Assembly: GCA_035235625.1 (NCBI GenBank)
Contig: CP141140.1
Location: 496,001-560,000, forward strand
Direction: 5' to 3'
DNA length: 64,000 bases
From: Saururus chinensis
Lineage: Eukaryota; Streptophyta; Magnoliopsida; Piperales; Saururaceae
This document shows positions 25,301-36,643 of the stretch, one piece after another. Positions within the stretch are counted from its first letter, which is position 1; the number at the start of each line of letters is the position of its first letter. A program made the position numbers and the translations under genes. Under the pieces are notes generated by a model. It was not told where the DNA came from. It did no database searches and saw only the letters and a program-made list of their open reading frames with translations.

Positions 25301-26970
25301 ATGGCGTCCGTATTTGTTGGGTCGTCGCTTTCAGATCCGTATCGACCACCAACAATTGAAATATTTTTTGGATCAGCGAGTGTCTACTTCGGCTCAGTAG
25401 CGGTGGGTGAGTAAGTTGCTGGGCTATGACTACGAGTTAGTGTACAAAAAGGGGTCAGAAAATATCATCGCTGATGCACTCTCTCGTAGTCCAGCCCCGG
25501 GCTCTTGCTTCGCATTCTCCACCCTTTCTTGCCCCTTTATTGAGGAGCTCCAGCAGGCCTATGGTATGGATTCACTGACATAGGAGGTTATTGCCGCCAT
25601 TCAGGCTGACCTAGCAGCCCGGCCTTTCTTTGTGTGGTGGGATGGTCTTCTCTTTTGGAAAGACCATTTGTGGGTTCCTAATGTTTCTGATCTGTGCCGC
25701 GGTATCATGTCGCATTTCCATGACACTCCTGTGGCTGGTCACGAGGGGTCCTTCCATATGTATAAGAGGGTTAGCTAGAGTTTCTTGTGGCAGGGCATCC
25801 GTTGTGCCATCCATGATTACATCGCTGCTTGTGATGTTTGTCAGTGGGCTAAAGCCACGACCACCTCCCCCGCCGGGTTGCTACAGCCCTTGCCTATTCC
25901 AGAGAAGGTTTGGGAGGACATTTCGATGGATTTCATGGAGGCCTTACCTGTGGTGCAGGGTAAGTCCGTCATCATGGTTGTGGTGGATAGATTGTCTAAG
26001 TATGCTCATTTCTGCGCTTTAGGCCATCCCTTCACCGCTAAGACTGTTGCTGAGCTCTTTGTTCGCGAGGTGGCGTGCCTGCATGGTATGTTGTGCCTGA
26101 TTGTATCTGATCGGGACTGGATATTTCTCTGACAGTTTTGGCAGGAGTTTTTCATGTTGCAGGGATCTTCTTTACATATGAGCACAGCTTATCATCCTCA
26201 GACGGATGGATAGACGGAGGTAATTAACCATTGCTTGGTGCAGTATCTCTTCTTCTTCACTATGATGCAGCCCCGCCGATGGCTTTAGCTCCTTCCTTGG
26301 GCTGAGTGGTCTTATAATACGATGTATCACACTCGCTCTGGATTCACCCCATTTGAGGTGCTCTATGGTCGGCCACCGCCGACTGTCTTATCTTATGTGC
26401 CCAATCGTTCATCCGTTGCCGAGGTGGATTATATGTTGCAGACGCGTGATGAGGTCTTACGCCAGCTTAAAGCGAATTTGTCAGCTGCTCAGAACAGGAT
26501 GAAGCAGGTTTATGATCGTTGTCATACGGATTGGGAATTTGTTGTTGGTAATTTGGTCTATGTCTCGATCCTTCCTCAGCGCCAGACTTCTCTGTTTCAG
26601 CCTGTGCACTCCAAGCTTGCTCCCCGCTTCTATGGTCTGTATGTTATTGAGGAGCGTGTTGGACTGGTGGCCTACCGCCTGACTCTCCCTCCTGACTCTT
26701 TAGTTCATCCGGTGTTTCATATCTCTTGTCTGCGATGTTTTGTGGGTGATGCATCTTTGGCGGTGGGCGCTCCTCCTCCTCCCTTGATGGGGTCGGCTAT
26801 GCCCGATGATCCTGTCCCTGCTGCTGTCTTGCAGAAGCGTCGGGTTTGACGCTCTGGGCGTATTATTATTGAGGTCTTGCTTTCTTGGTAGGGCTAGCCT
26901 CTTGAGGATGCCACGTGGATGCCTGAAGATGATTTTCTGGCTCGTTTCCCAGCTTGGTCACCTTGAGGAC
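22320..26970 (+). pseudogene. Fossil gag-pol region of the gypsy element
   Basis: Gag lies at about 22320-23560 and ends with a zinc-knuckle-like CFHCDEKFVSGHCC. Protease follows at about 23560-23860 and reverse transcriptase at about 24290-24900, where the active-site box FFDDILVYS is visible. RNase H is at about 25140-25500 ([15 protein letters not shown]). Integrase is at about 25560-26700. A chromodomain-like tail (EDATWMPEDDFLARFP) ends near 26960. It is broken in many places and not expected to make protein. Confidence 0.9.
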
Positions 26971-26997
26971 AAGGCAAATAGCGGAAGCATGGTGGAG

Positions 26998-27378
26998 TGT
27001 TGTGCACGATGACTAGACTTAACCAGTTTTACGAAGGACTAGTGCTTAGACTTTACTTTATTATTTTTATTGTTGCTTTGGACGATTTGCTATTGTAATA
27101 GTTAATATTATAGATATTTGGATGTAATTTGGGTTGGTTCAATTAGTGGCCCGGGTTAGCCGAACCACTAACTTGCATGTATCCCTAGGGAATTGGGCCG
27201 GCCTTGGGTTGGATTGGCACAACTCCCTAGGGGACTGGTCGTCCCCTATATGAGGCAATCCTCTCTATTTTCACAGTTATGCAAGTATTGAATTCCAATT
27301 TCTCTCCTTTCTCCTTTACTTCTTCCTTTTCCTATGTAATTCTCCTAGATATCGATCGTGCCTGCATCGGGCATATCA
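26998..27378 (+). repeat. Right LTR of the gypsy element
   Basis: It is 381 bp, from TGTTGTGCACGATGACT to GGGCATATCA, and collinear with the left LTR. A purine-rich stretch (AGCGGAAGCATGGTGGAG) just before it is the likely polypurine tract. Confidence 0.92.
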
Positions 27379-27608
27379 CATCCCAAAACCTTTTATTCCA
27401 ACAACCTTTGCTTTGTTTTACAATGAACAAGTCCCTCTAATTTGCTCCCAAACCGAAAGAACAGATATGCACCAACAAAGCAACACCTCTTTGGCAAACT
27501 TGACCCCTAGCCAAGCTTCCCTCAGCTCTCATAGTCCTCCTGAACTATTTACAATGATGTTGGATACCCTCTCAACTAGTCACATCCCCTATATATAGAG
27601 AAGGGTCT

Positions 27609-29274
27609 TGTAATGTCCCTTGTATTTTCGAATAAAAGAAAACAATTTTTGAAAACGTAACAAAATTTAATTACAATTGCCAAGGATCACCGTGTACTAA
27701 AACAGTAATTACAACATACTTTGTATTATACAAAGATTGTCAAAATTAGGCATCACGTGCCTTTGTACATTGGTCAATACAATAATTTACATAAGTACAA
27801 AAATAGTAGTACAAAACTTGTAATTTAAGGAAACCCTTCGTCGACTCCTTCAGAATCGAGTGAAACACCTGCAGAGTCTGAGGGTAGGTGAGTAAATTTA
27901 TACTCAGTAGGTCGAATTAAGTTCTAAGAATATGCTTCGTGCACATGCCATTTTTCTTTTTGGAAATCATTCGAAAAACCTGAAAACACGATCATAGAAT
28001 GTCGCGATACTAGACGACTTACACCCGCACCTATGGGGTGATGCGAGACTGAAAGGAAGGGATTTACCCATGACATCCCAATCCTGTGCGCGCCAGATGC
28101 CAAATTTGGCGGTATCTAAAATCATAATAATTCTTAGCTCCGAAGAACCAAGAACTATCCAGAAGGCACGATTGCCCAAAACTCGGAGAAATTTTCGAAA
28201 GGAGGAGATGATTTTGAAGTTAGAGCTTTTGTTTTCATAAAGTAATAGAAAACTTTTAGTAAAACTTTAGCGAGTCAAAATCTCGGCATACGATTAGAAT
28301 TTAAAACTACCTACCTATAACACGTGCGAAATCTCCTCGTAGAGTAAAGAGAGTCCCGCCTTAATATACCAGCCTTCAAGCGAGAATTTCGGCAGAATAA
28401 CCACTCCAATGCGTAGAATGCCCTTGATTTAGTAGGGTAGGGCTTTGGAACGGGTTAAAAAGGGTTAGGAATGGCCCAGAAACAGTAAAAAGATGAAAAA
28501 GGAAGATTAGGGAAGGGGCATATTTTTCGAGGTCTTAGAGGGGTCGTCACGAGAAAGTAATGCTTCTGGTGCGTAGAGCACCCTTGAATTAGTAGGAAAC
28601 GGTCTTGAAACGTGAAAATCAGACTTAAAACGGGTCGGGAATGGTGAAAACAATGAAAGGGGCTGAAAATCGGATGTGGGTGAAGAAGTGGCCGGAAAGG
28701 GTATTTATAGGGGAGGCGGAAGCATATTCCGGTGGGCGCCACCGCCGAAACAGGTGGGCGCCCACCGGCACCGCCAAAAAATCCGGCCGGCGCCCACTGG
28801 AGCCGGCGAAACAGCGTTCGCGCGTGACGAATGCGCGTTCGTCACGTGCGCGGTTTGTAGCGCGTTCGATGTGCGTAATGCGTGCATTTGGCATGCGCCG
28901 TGCAGCACACGCTGCACATTGCACTGTGCCACGCCGCGCCGAATAAAAATATTATTTTATAATTTTTTAATTCCAAAATTTCCAAAAATCGTAACTTCCT
29001 ATCCCAAACTCCGATTTGCGCGTTCTTGGTACCGTTGAGTTCATATTCACGAGCCCTACGATACTAGACTATTTAAGAACCGTTCCACCTAAATTTCGAA
29101 AGTGGGTCCCGCCGGTCGAATACATTTCCCGAGGTCGTGACTTTTGTTCCCGACCTCCGATCTTTGAGTTTTAAGACTTGTTACGCTCGTCTCCACGAGC
29201 TCTAACCAATACTTAGAAAAATTATAAATAACAAAACATGTAAGAAGATCGTGTTAGAAATTAGGGTCATTACA
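27609..29274 (+). mobile_element. Solo LTR (1666 bp) of a second gypsy-type element
   Basis: It begins TGTAATGTCCCTTGTATTTTCG and ends TAGGGTCATTACA, flanked by perfect GGTCT repeats at 27604-27608 and 29275-29279. The TGTAA...TATTTTCGAATAAA opening is common in plant Ty3/gypsy LTRs. A TATTTATAG box lies near 28700, and a strongly CpG-rich block follows at about 28690-28940. Open frames here are compositional and I do not call a gene. The perfect duplication indicates that the element was reduced to one LTR by recombination and is not very old. Confidence 0.82.
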
Positions 29275-30403
29275 GGTCTAAAAAGTCTAGTATTATTAGA
29301 GTTTACCCGACCTTGATATAACTTCACCACCTAAGTGTCATAACCCATTATAATAAAAAAAACCTACCCATTGTCCTACCCAAAACATGTTTCCGCAGTC
29401 CCAACCTAGCTATGAACTAAGTTGTGCGCTCCTTCTAGAGTCCCTTCTCATCCAACGGCCTTCGGGTCTCTCTGATTTGAAGACCTCAAGTCGCATGCCT
29501 CTTGCCTTGGTAAAGTCATGGTTGCATCCACCTGTCACATGGAGTCTTTTTTTTGCTAGGATTTGACCATCCTAAGCAGTCTTACTTGCATCCATCTCTA
29601 TCTCTGAGTTTTCGGGCGCACTCCTAGTCGTTCTAGAACTCTTGCCAATGAATCAACAACCAAGCCAAACATCTGTCTCATACTCCAAGTAGGAGTCTTT
29701 CACATGAGTGCCATGCGCATAGGACTCTCCCTATGTTGATGATGCCCAACTCATCATCAAGTCCCGTTCTTAGTAGGCTTAGGAAATCTGTCTACCAACT
29801 CTCCAACACTACTGCAACTTAGTATATTTGCCCTGAAACATGCATTCTTTAGTTGTCCGCATGCCAATGCTGAGAAGCTATCCAACCGCTTTGCCTATTT
29901 AGCAACTAAGGGTGTAACACCTTACTACTTTGAAGTCTTTTAGTTTTCAGTAAGTTGAAATCAGTAGAGAAAAATCACCTTGTGACATTAGGAAAATTTT
30001 ACGTCCAAAGAGAAAATTATCAAAGAAGCATTTTTTTAATGCTTCACTCTCACAATGCGCCCCCATGGTGAGAAATTACTTATTAATATGCACTTGTTAG
30101 CGCATATTAACATCAAGGTGTGTAAAGTGACATTAACATGCGTTAATATGTGCATCATCCATATTTATAATGAACAACTCCTAGGTGCTTCTTCACCATA
30201 GGCTCATTGCCCACTACTAAATAACATGTTTCTAATGACATGCACAAAACATCCCTGAAAAATGTCGTTAAATCTATTACCAATGTTAATAGAGAATATT
30301 GCTAAAAGCAACATTTGGTGAAAATATAGGCAACGTTCTTTGCAACATTAACAAAATGTCACAAAATTGTAGCACCACATTTGCAAAACATGGCTAAATA
30401 GTA
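29275..30403. other. Intergenic DNA, no gene seen
   Basis: No coding frame longer than about 60 codons has recognisable content. It is moderately GC-rich to 29900 and AT-rich after, and is possibly old retroelement internal sequence. Confidence 0.4.
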
Positions 30404-30554
30404 CTTCCTCCATCCTAAATTAATAGTTATATTTGGCAAAAAAATATACTATATTAATAACTCTATTTTGTTAAATTTAAATGGTTGGGTATCTAAAAAA
30501 TATTATTATTATTTTTCCTTATCTTAGATGTAAATTTCACTGTTTAATAAAAAC
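30404..30554 (+). mobile_element. Stowaway-like MITE, 3'-truncated
   Basis: It starts CTTCCTCCATCCTAAATTAA after TA at 30402-30403 and is collinear with the complete copy that follows, until TTTAATAAAAAC. It ends where the next copy begins. Confidence 0.72.
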
Positions 30555-30556
30555 TA

Positions 30557-30754
30557 CTCTCTCCGCCCTAAATTAATAGCTTTATTTAGTAAAAAAAATT
30601 ATTTTATATTAATAGCTCTGTTTTGTTAAGTTTAAGTGATTGAGTATTTAAAAAAAGTATCTTAAATTTATTTTTCCTTCTCTTATGCGTGAATTATCAT
30701 TAAATAAAAATTATTATTTTTTCAAATATAACTATTAATATAGGACAGAGAGAG
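30557..30754 (+). mobile_element. Stowaway-like MITE, complete
   Basis: It is 198 bp with ends CTCTCTCCGCCCTAAATTAA and the inverted TTAATATAGGACAGAGAGAG, flanked by TA on both sides. TA duplication and CTCCCTCYGTCC-type TIRs are typical of Tc1/mariner-derived Stowaway MITEs. Confidence 0.8.
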
Positions 30755-31271
30755 TACTAAGTCAACCGTAAACTATGAAAATGGATCTATTGTCAACTGT
30801 TGTAGACGACATTTTTACCCATTTATTGACGATTTATACTGTAACAACAGAGGAAATGCATCGCAATCTAAATTACCTGCGAGTGCCATACTTCTGACAA
30901 TTGTGGACGAAAACAAGTGTAAATATCATGTGAGATCTATGGACTTCCCGTAGGTTACCTTTTTCTGTTACTTATTACCTCTATGATAAATTATAAGCAA
31001 GTAAGCAGTAACTTTCGTCTCAAAGTTAAAAAGAAAGAAGGCAGTATCATTGAGTTTGCTTTTTGTTTTTTTTGGGTAGCCTTTGGGGCTGCTCACTAGC
31101 CTCAATCACATTGCCGGAATGACCATCATTGCTCAACTCTTATTGGGTTTGGAAGACAGTCAACATGTACGAGGTATTCATCTACGAAAATCTTAATAGA
31201 ATTTCGGATGAGGGGGACTTTTCCTTTAAAATCTCATTCTCCTGCCTCAGCTATCATATACATATACTTGT

Positions 31272-31460
31272 CTGTCTTATATAAATAGCTATATTTAAAA
31301 AAATAGTGATTTTTATTAAAAGGCAAAACATACATCTAAGAGAATGGAAAATAAGCTTATCACTCTTTTCCAAGCACCCAATTACTTAAATAAAATAAAA
31401 TAAAGCTATTAATAAGGAACAAATTTCTTTGCCAAATGAAGCTACTAGTTTGGGACAGAG
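31272..31460 (-). mobile_element. Stowaway-like MITE, worn
   Basis: The interior matches the other copies (AATAGCTATATTTAAAAAAA, ACTTAAATAAAATAAA). The right end, TTGGGACAGAGGGAATA, is clear and the left end is diverged. Confidence 0.6.
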
Positions 31461-31717
31461 GGAATATTTAAAAAAAAAATATTATGGTCTCAGCTAACAA
31501 TTTCCATCCACTGAAGAATATGTTCCAAATAAACATTTCATTTAAAAATTCATTAATGAAGAAATAGAGATACAAGGAGAAGTCGAGGTCTTCACTCAGT
31601 TCACTGGCCCTCCTCTACTTGAGTCCGTCCCTTCAGGTATCGTCATCCAGCGCACAAGAAATCCCTTCCAAGGACGAAAATAGGATACATTTTTTTGGTA
31701 GAAATGAAAAAAGGCAA

Positions 31718-34320
31718 CTAGTATGAACTCACATATGCATGTGGAAACACTTTAGAAAACAATGTGTGTTTTGCTTTTACAATTAAGGCATAGAGACCAT
31801 AGCAGGGGATGTGTATGACGGCCAGGCTGAAGTACCTAGAAGAAGACCACCAAAATTATGACGCTCCCCATATTCTTTACTCAAATATATACTGAGTGCA
31901 GATGATTTGTTAAGGAGTACAGATGTGTCAGAATACTCACCATAGAGGTGCCCAGGGGGTTGCTAGCTCGAGAAAAGGGTAAGGCCACCTAGGACAAACA
32001 TTAGGTACACATTATCGCCTTAAGAACTCTCAGAACCGTAAATAATTATCAGCAATTGCGGTGCGGGAGCTTCTTACCATGTAAACCCACAGGCATGAAG
32101 AACCCACTGGAAAATTATATATAGGCAGCTCCAAAGCACAAAATAAGCCAGGCGGAACCATGGAAAGGACTAGAAATGGAAGTGGTATCAGTCATAAACT
32201 TTGGATCAAATTTCAGACATATTATAATTTGCTAGTCACAAATGCAATACTTACCAAGCAGTTGACGGAAGAATCTAAGATAAGAAACAACGCATTGAGA
32301 GTATGCATGCATCCCATCAACTGCCAAACGACAACCAGCAAAATGTGAGATGCACTTAAGGTGCATAAGACACTTAGAACTATTTAATGAAATACATATA
32401 AAAGAAAGCAGAGAAAACAGAGAGCTACAAGATTTATTATCTTAAATAAAAGTTTGACTTACACTATACATTATGGAAAAAGGAAATCACTTTGCCTAGC
32501 TAAACGTATCATGTGGTGCACTAGACAGACAGGCTCTTGCAGGTCAAAGCACATTAGGGTAAAAACCCCAAGGGGCTGGTTAAGATACCATATTTGCGAA
32601 TGGAAATAACAACTGAGAACATTTCTAATTTAGAGATATGAACTCATTTTGGAAGATCTTATCATTGTTACTTCTAAAAATATTGATGTTAGTTGCAAGA
32701 AAATTTGCAATTCTCCCGGATTATGTAGAAACTAGAAAGTAATCTCATACCAGATTCAGACGAAAATATTCACTTGAAAGAAATGGCACTATAATGAACC
32801 AGAAAACAATATCTGTTAGCACCACAGCACCTGCACAAGTCTGTTGGAAATTTCAGATGTCTTGGCACCATGTCACGAGCAAGCAACCATAAAATATTTC
32901 ATTTATAGATGCATAAGTTTTAAGCAGAACAAATGTAAATAACATCTTTTAAGATGGCAGGGGAAGCAATGAAGCTAAAAATAAACAGACCTGGTGAAGA
33001 ATTTGCATCAAATACCCCCAGAACCCAGCTCTTCTTTCATATTCTTCTCTGTTGTAAAGGCTTTGTAGCTTGATGGTGTCCGTGGATTCATTTGACCTAA
33101 ATATTATTGTAGTGCACTCTTCTGCATCAGCTTTTAAAAATGCACATCTTTCCTCATTTTCAATGTGTCGTTTTGAATGCACCCAACATCCATGAGCAGA
33201 TATCACAGTGCCAAGCTACACACAAGAATATATGCTTTAAGCAACAAAGATCGTGAAAAAAATATACCAAATGACCACACAGAATCACAAGACAAATGCA
33301 TTGCATATGAACAAGCAATTGAATTTCATTTACTAGTTTCTACAAAAGATGAGAGACAAGAGTAGGGCATACCGCAAAATACACAATGACTAATGTAAAA
33401 GTCCACCTGTCAAGATCAGATAATGAATGAGGAACATGTGATCAAAACAGGGACAGAGGGAAAATGTAATTTGAATAGATCATACCCTTTTCGGTTCTAC
33501 TGCATATTATTAAACATCATTTTATGGAATTTTAAACGCATTGTTTCATTCTTGCAGGTGAAAGTAGAACTTGGAAAAGTACTCAACAACAGTGCTGAGA
33601 TGCATCAGCCCACATAAGGCATTATTGCCCTCATATTCAAGTGAGATAGATGCCTACTTATACGACAATACTCATCCCACTCAAATTTTAAAGAACAAGG
33701 AAATTATTTAATTATGTGTAGGGTGAAGCTTGGTGAAATATTACAAGATGAAAAGAACTACAAAATAAGAAACAGTCTATAACAATAATATTCTCTTATA
33801 GGGTAATTCAGTTGTATAGCGATGGCAAAATCCATGCCAAATACCAACCACTACTTGAAAAGACTTAATACTTGGTGTTGACTACAACAAAGAGGATCGC
33901 AACAAATAGCCTAGATTCCTGAATTGCAGTGAGGTCGGAGAATTTCCCATCTCGCTCAATGTTTCATGTGATCAAAACAGTGATAAATAACAATTATGAT
34001 AATAATAGAGGAGAAAAAGATGGACAACTAAATTACTGGGTGTAGAAATAGAAAGAGAAAGCTCCATGGACGGCGACCATTCGAGAGAGCATATAAGACA
34101 TGAGGAAGAAGACGACGGCCCTATAGAGAAGAAGAAAAAGTGGATGAATATTTCTCCAGCAGGGGATCCACAAGTCGACGGGCTTCAAAAAGGATTTTTT
34201 CTCCCTGGGGACGACGAGGAGGACGGCGATCGCGGCGGGGACGACGAAGGACAGAGCGCAGACGGGCACTTGCCATCGCAACCAATACTCAAACCCTTCC
34301 GTGACCGTGAGGTTCCCCAT
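31718..34320 (-). CDS. Plant multi-pass membrane protein, eight exons (318 aa)
   Basis: I assembled eight exons by GT-AG sites and reading phase: 34320-34037, 33406-33373, 33215-32991, 32840-32751, 32320-32255, 32169-32078, 31988-31941, 31835-31718. All junctions keep frame and the stop is TAG. The protein starts MGNLTVTEGFEYWLRW. It has about seven hydrophobic segments, including PVCALSFVVPAAIAVLLVV, WTFTLVIVYFALGTVIS, AGAVVLTDIVFWFIIVPFL and FRLAYFVLWSCLYIIFQW. Conserved motifs are PCWRNIHPLFLL, RAGFWGYLMQIL, LMGCMHTLNALF, FPWFRLAYF and ELATPWAPLW. These match an uncharacterised plant membrane family that I recall from Arabidopsis loci such as At1g10660 and At5g62960. Its biochemical role is unknown. 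Exon 2 is only 34 nt. A second possible first exon lies upstream at 35171-35502. Confidence 0.88.
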
Positions 34321-35170
34321 ATCGATGTGGGAGACGAGATCACAACCGAAACTTGGACACGATATAATATGCTTTAATGCCTAGTGGGTCTTCTTCAGAA
34401 GAGCATCTCCAGTGGCAGAGGCAGAGGCCCCCCACTCTCTCCCCGCCGGGAGCGAGGCCGGAGTTGTTTAGAAAATGGCAACACACGACAACTCTTCAGA
34501 GTTGAGAGTGAGGGAGGCTCCAGATGCAGATGCAGCCATGAGCGCCCGCCAAAGATCCGTGGACAAAGTCATCTCACCCGTAATTACCGAAATAGTCCTC
34601 CGCCACTCGGGAAATTAGCCGCCACGCCACACACAATTAACTGGAGAAAAGAAAGAAATTAATCCTGTCCACTCAATTAACTGTAGCCACACGATTGGTC
34701 CTGTCCTACGATACGAAAACTGGTGGAAAGCGTCAGGATTTTCTCAGGCACAAGGGAAGGGAAGGGAAGGACGCTCTCTCTAAGCATAGCATCAATTTGC
34801 AGCACTCCGCCACTTCACGACGGTAATAATTTGGAGAAATAAATTGATGTTTGGAAATGCTGGACAAGTGTTTCAAATCCCAAAGGCTTTCCCTAACCAA
34901 ATTCTCAAGTCCGTCCGTCCCATAAAAAGCTCAAACATGAATGATCACTTCCCCACCTCTACCGGGTCAAATCAACAAAGTTGTTGGGCGAAGCAAAGCA
35001 TAATAATGTCTCCAATCTCATCAATTTCACTCTGCTGTAGCCATGCATCAATTAAACGTATTTTTGTACTAATATATTATATGTGTGTGTGTGTCATGCT
35101 CGTGTAATTCAGTAACTATATATTAATCAGATGATGCAGAGTACTAGCTAGCCAATAACAACAGACTCAC

Positions 35171-35502
35171 TCGGTGTAGTAGATGAAGATGCTGGAATCG
35201 TATCGCTTGATGTCCCAGACGAGCATGCCCACCAAAACCACGGCCGAAACGCCTCGGATGGCCAAGAGCCACATCGGGTGCAAACCCCTCCAGCAGCTCA
35301 TCCACAGTTGAGCGTCGCCCACGTACCCCGCCTTCCTCCCGGATCCCTCGTAGCCGCAGCATGAGCCGGTTCCAGCCCTCTCGTCGCACTTGGAGGAGCC
35401 ACCTACCCCCTCCTGTCGCCCGAGGACCAACACAGACCCCAAGATGGCGCCCGCCACGATGCCCAAGCAGATGAAGTCGTACCAGTATATCACCAGCGCC
35501 AT
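35171..35502 (-). CDS. Alternative first exon of the same membrane-protein gene
   Basis: The exon encodes 110 codons plus two bases: MALVIYWYDFICLGIVAGAI, a Gly/Arg-rich loop, LWMSCWRGLHPMWLLAIRG and SSIFIYYTE. It ends GA followed by a strong GTGAGT donor, in the same phase as exon 1 of the downstream gene (CA, then GTAATT). Joined to the shared 34-nt exon 2 it gives YYTEWTFTLV, the usual family sequence. I found no further family exons between 35170 and 34380. The simplest reading is two alternative promoters and first exons, giving 334- and 318-residue products. The other possibility is an orphaned duplicate exon. The two exons are diverged, so the arrangement is not recent. Confidence 0.75.
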
Positions 35503-35744
35503 GGCGATTCCCGGCCGCCAGGCCTACCGATCATACGCACTTTTCAAAGATACTGGAGGGGGATATGATGCACTAGCTACGATCGAGAAGAAGCAAGTGC
35601 CATGAAAATGATCCCTCTTCTCAACAACCCCCCAACCTGGATCTCTTTCCCTTCCGGTCAGTCTCTTCCAACTTGTAAGACTGCTTGCTGCCTTCTGCTT
35701 CCTGCCTGGTAGTTTTGACTGTATGGTGGTTAGCTTGCAACCCC

Positions 35745-35762
35745 CCCCCCCCCGCCCCCCGA
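35745..35762. repeat. Poly-C tract
   Basis: A C-homopolymer of about 20 bases is interrupted once by G, upstream of the alternative first exon on its promoter side. Confidence 0.8.
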
Positions 35763-35929
35763 GGAAGGAGAAAAAAAAATTTAATTACGGAATTGCCCCC
35801 GCATTTTGCTGACCTTTTTCCCCATGTACTGACATTTTCTTTTGTTTTTACATTTTAGCCACCTTGGACGAACCAAGGCAGGTATCGATTCTTGTTGCCC
35901 CACATGTCACTTAATGGTCGTTTCGTTTG

Positions 35930-36063
35930 GTAGATAAAAATTTTCAAAGTACTAAAAGTGTTAACGAGACGAGCTGAAATATCAATTATTTAAGCTCGGC
36001 GAGAGCTTGCTCGAAGGTCGAAACTTAAATTTACTTTGAAAGTTCTAGTTCGAATTTGGTTTA
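35930..36063. mobile_element. Left half of an AGCTCG-rich element interrupted by MULE-2 (other half 42259-42345)
   Basis: AAGCTCGGCGAGAGCTTGCTCG lies left of MULE-2 and AAGCTCAGCTCGAGCTTG right of it. Such AGCTCGAGCTTG clusters are typical ends of short non-autonomous hAT-like elements. The outer limits are not clear. Confidence 0.4.
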
Positions 36064-36072
36064 AATTAAATA

Positions 36073-36434
36073 GGAAAAATTATTAAAATAATAAAAAAAA
36101 AATATTTCTTAAAATATATTATTTTAGGAAATATTTTTTAAAGTGATGTTTCTTTTTACCACGCAGGCGCTAGCCAAGCAACTGGCACTAGCGTAGCTTT
36201 TTTTTATTTTTTAAGTTAATTTTATTGTTTAGAACGATAAAATTAGTTTGAATACGTTTTCGTCGTTCTAAACAACGAAACCATTTATTACTTGACCCGG
36301 TTTTGTCGTTCAGAACGACGAAATCAACTTAAGCTAATTTCGTTATTCTGAACGACAAAACTGCCACACGTATCTTATTTTGGCCTTCGGTCGCTAAACA
36401 ATGCTGATTTCGTCGTTCTAAATGATGAAATCAA
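36073..36434. repeat. Left TIR of MULE-2 with five palindromic modules
   Basis: After the AT-rich tip come GCAGGCGCTAGCC and then five palindromes of the form ATTTCGTCGTTC-NGAACGACGAAAT, between about 36218 and 36434. The right TIR has the same structure inverted. Confidence 0.88.
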
Positions 36435-36643
36435 TTTAAATTTTTTTAAAATTATTATTTAAAACTAATTTTATTACTTGTCCCTGTTCATTCATTCAAA
36501 ACACAGATGTACATGCACAACTTCTTTCATTCCACCCATAACAAATATCACTATATAAATATCACTATCACGAATATCACCATAATAAATATAAGTAAAG
36601 TACATCATAGACGAGTAACAAATATAATACATCACAAGTAATA

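Larger units (their letters stand above)
21910..27378 (+). mobile_element. Ty3/gypsy LTR retrotransposon, probable chromovirus, broken
   Basis: The element is 5469 bp with LTRs at both ends (TG...CA). A TGGTATCGGAGC primer-binding site complementary to initiator Met-tRNA follows the left LTR. Flanks CGTCC and CATCC match at four of five bases. Internal domains occur in the order gag, protease, reverse transcriptase, RNase H, integrase and a chromodomain-like tail, which places it in Ty3/gypsy. The LTRs differ by roughly 8 percent by eye, mostly transitions, so the insertion is probably a few million years old. The coding region is a fossil with roughly ten or more interruptions. Confidence 0.92.

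Noticed and set aside
28455-29038. Overlapping open frames of about 100 codons on both strands
   Set aside because: They fall in the CpG-rich part of a solo LTR and have no protein-like motifs.
34384-34662. 92-codon plus-strand frame between the two alternative first exons
   Set aside because: It is low-complexity Arg/Ser/Gly sequence with no motif. The region is more likely promoter of the downstream first exon.
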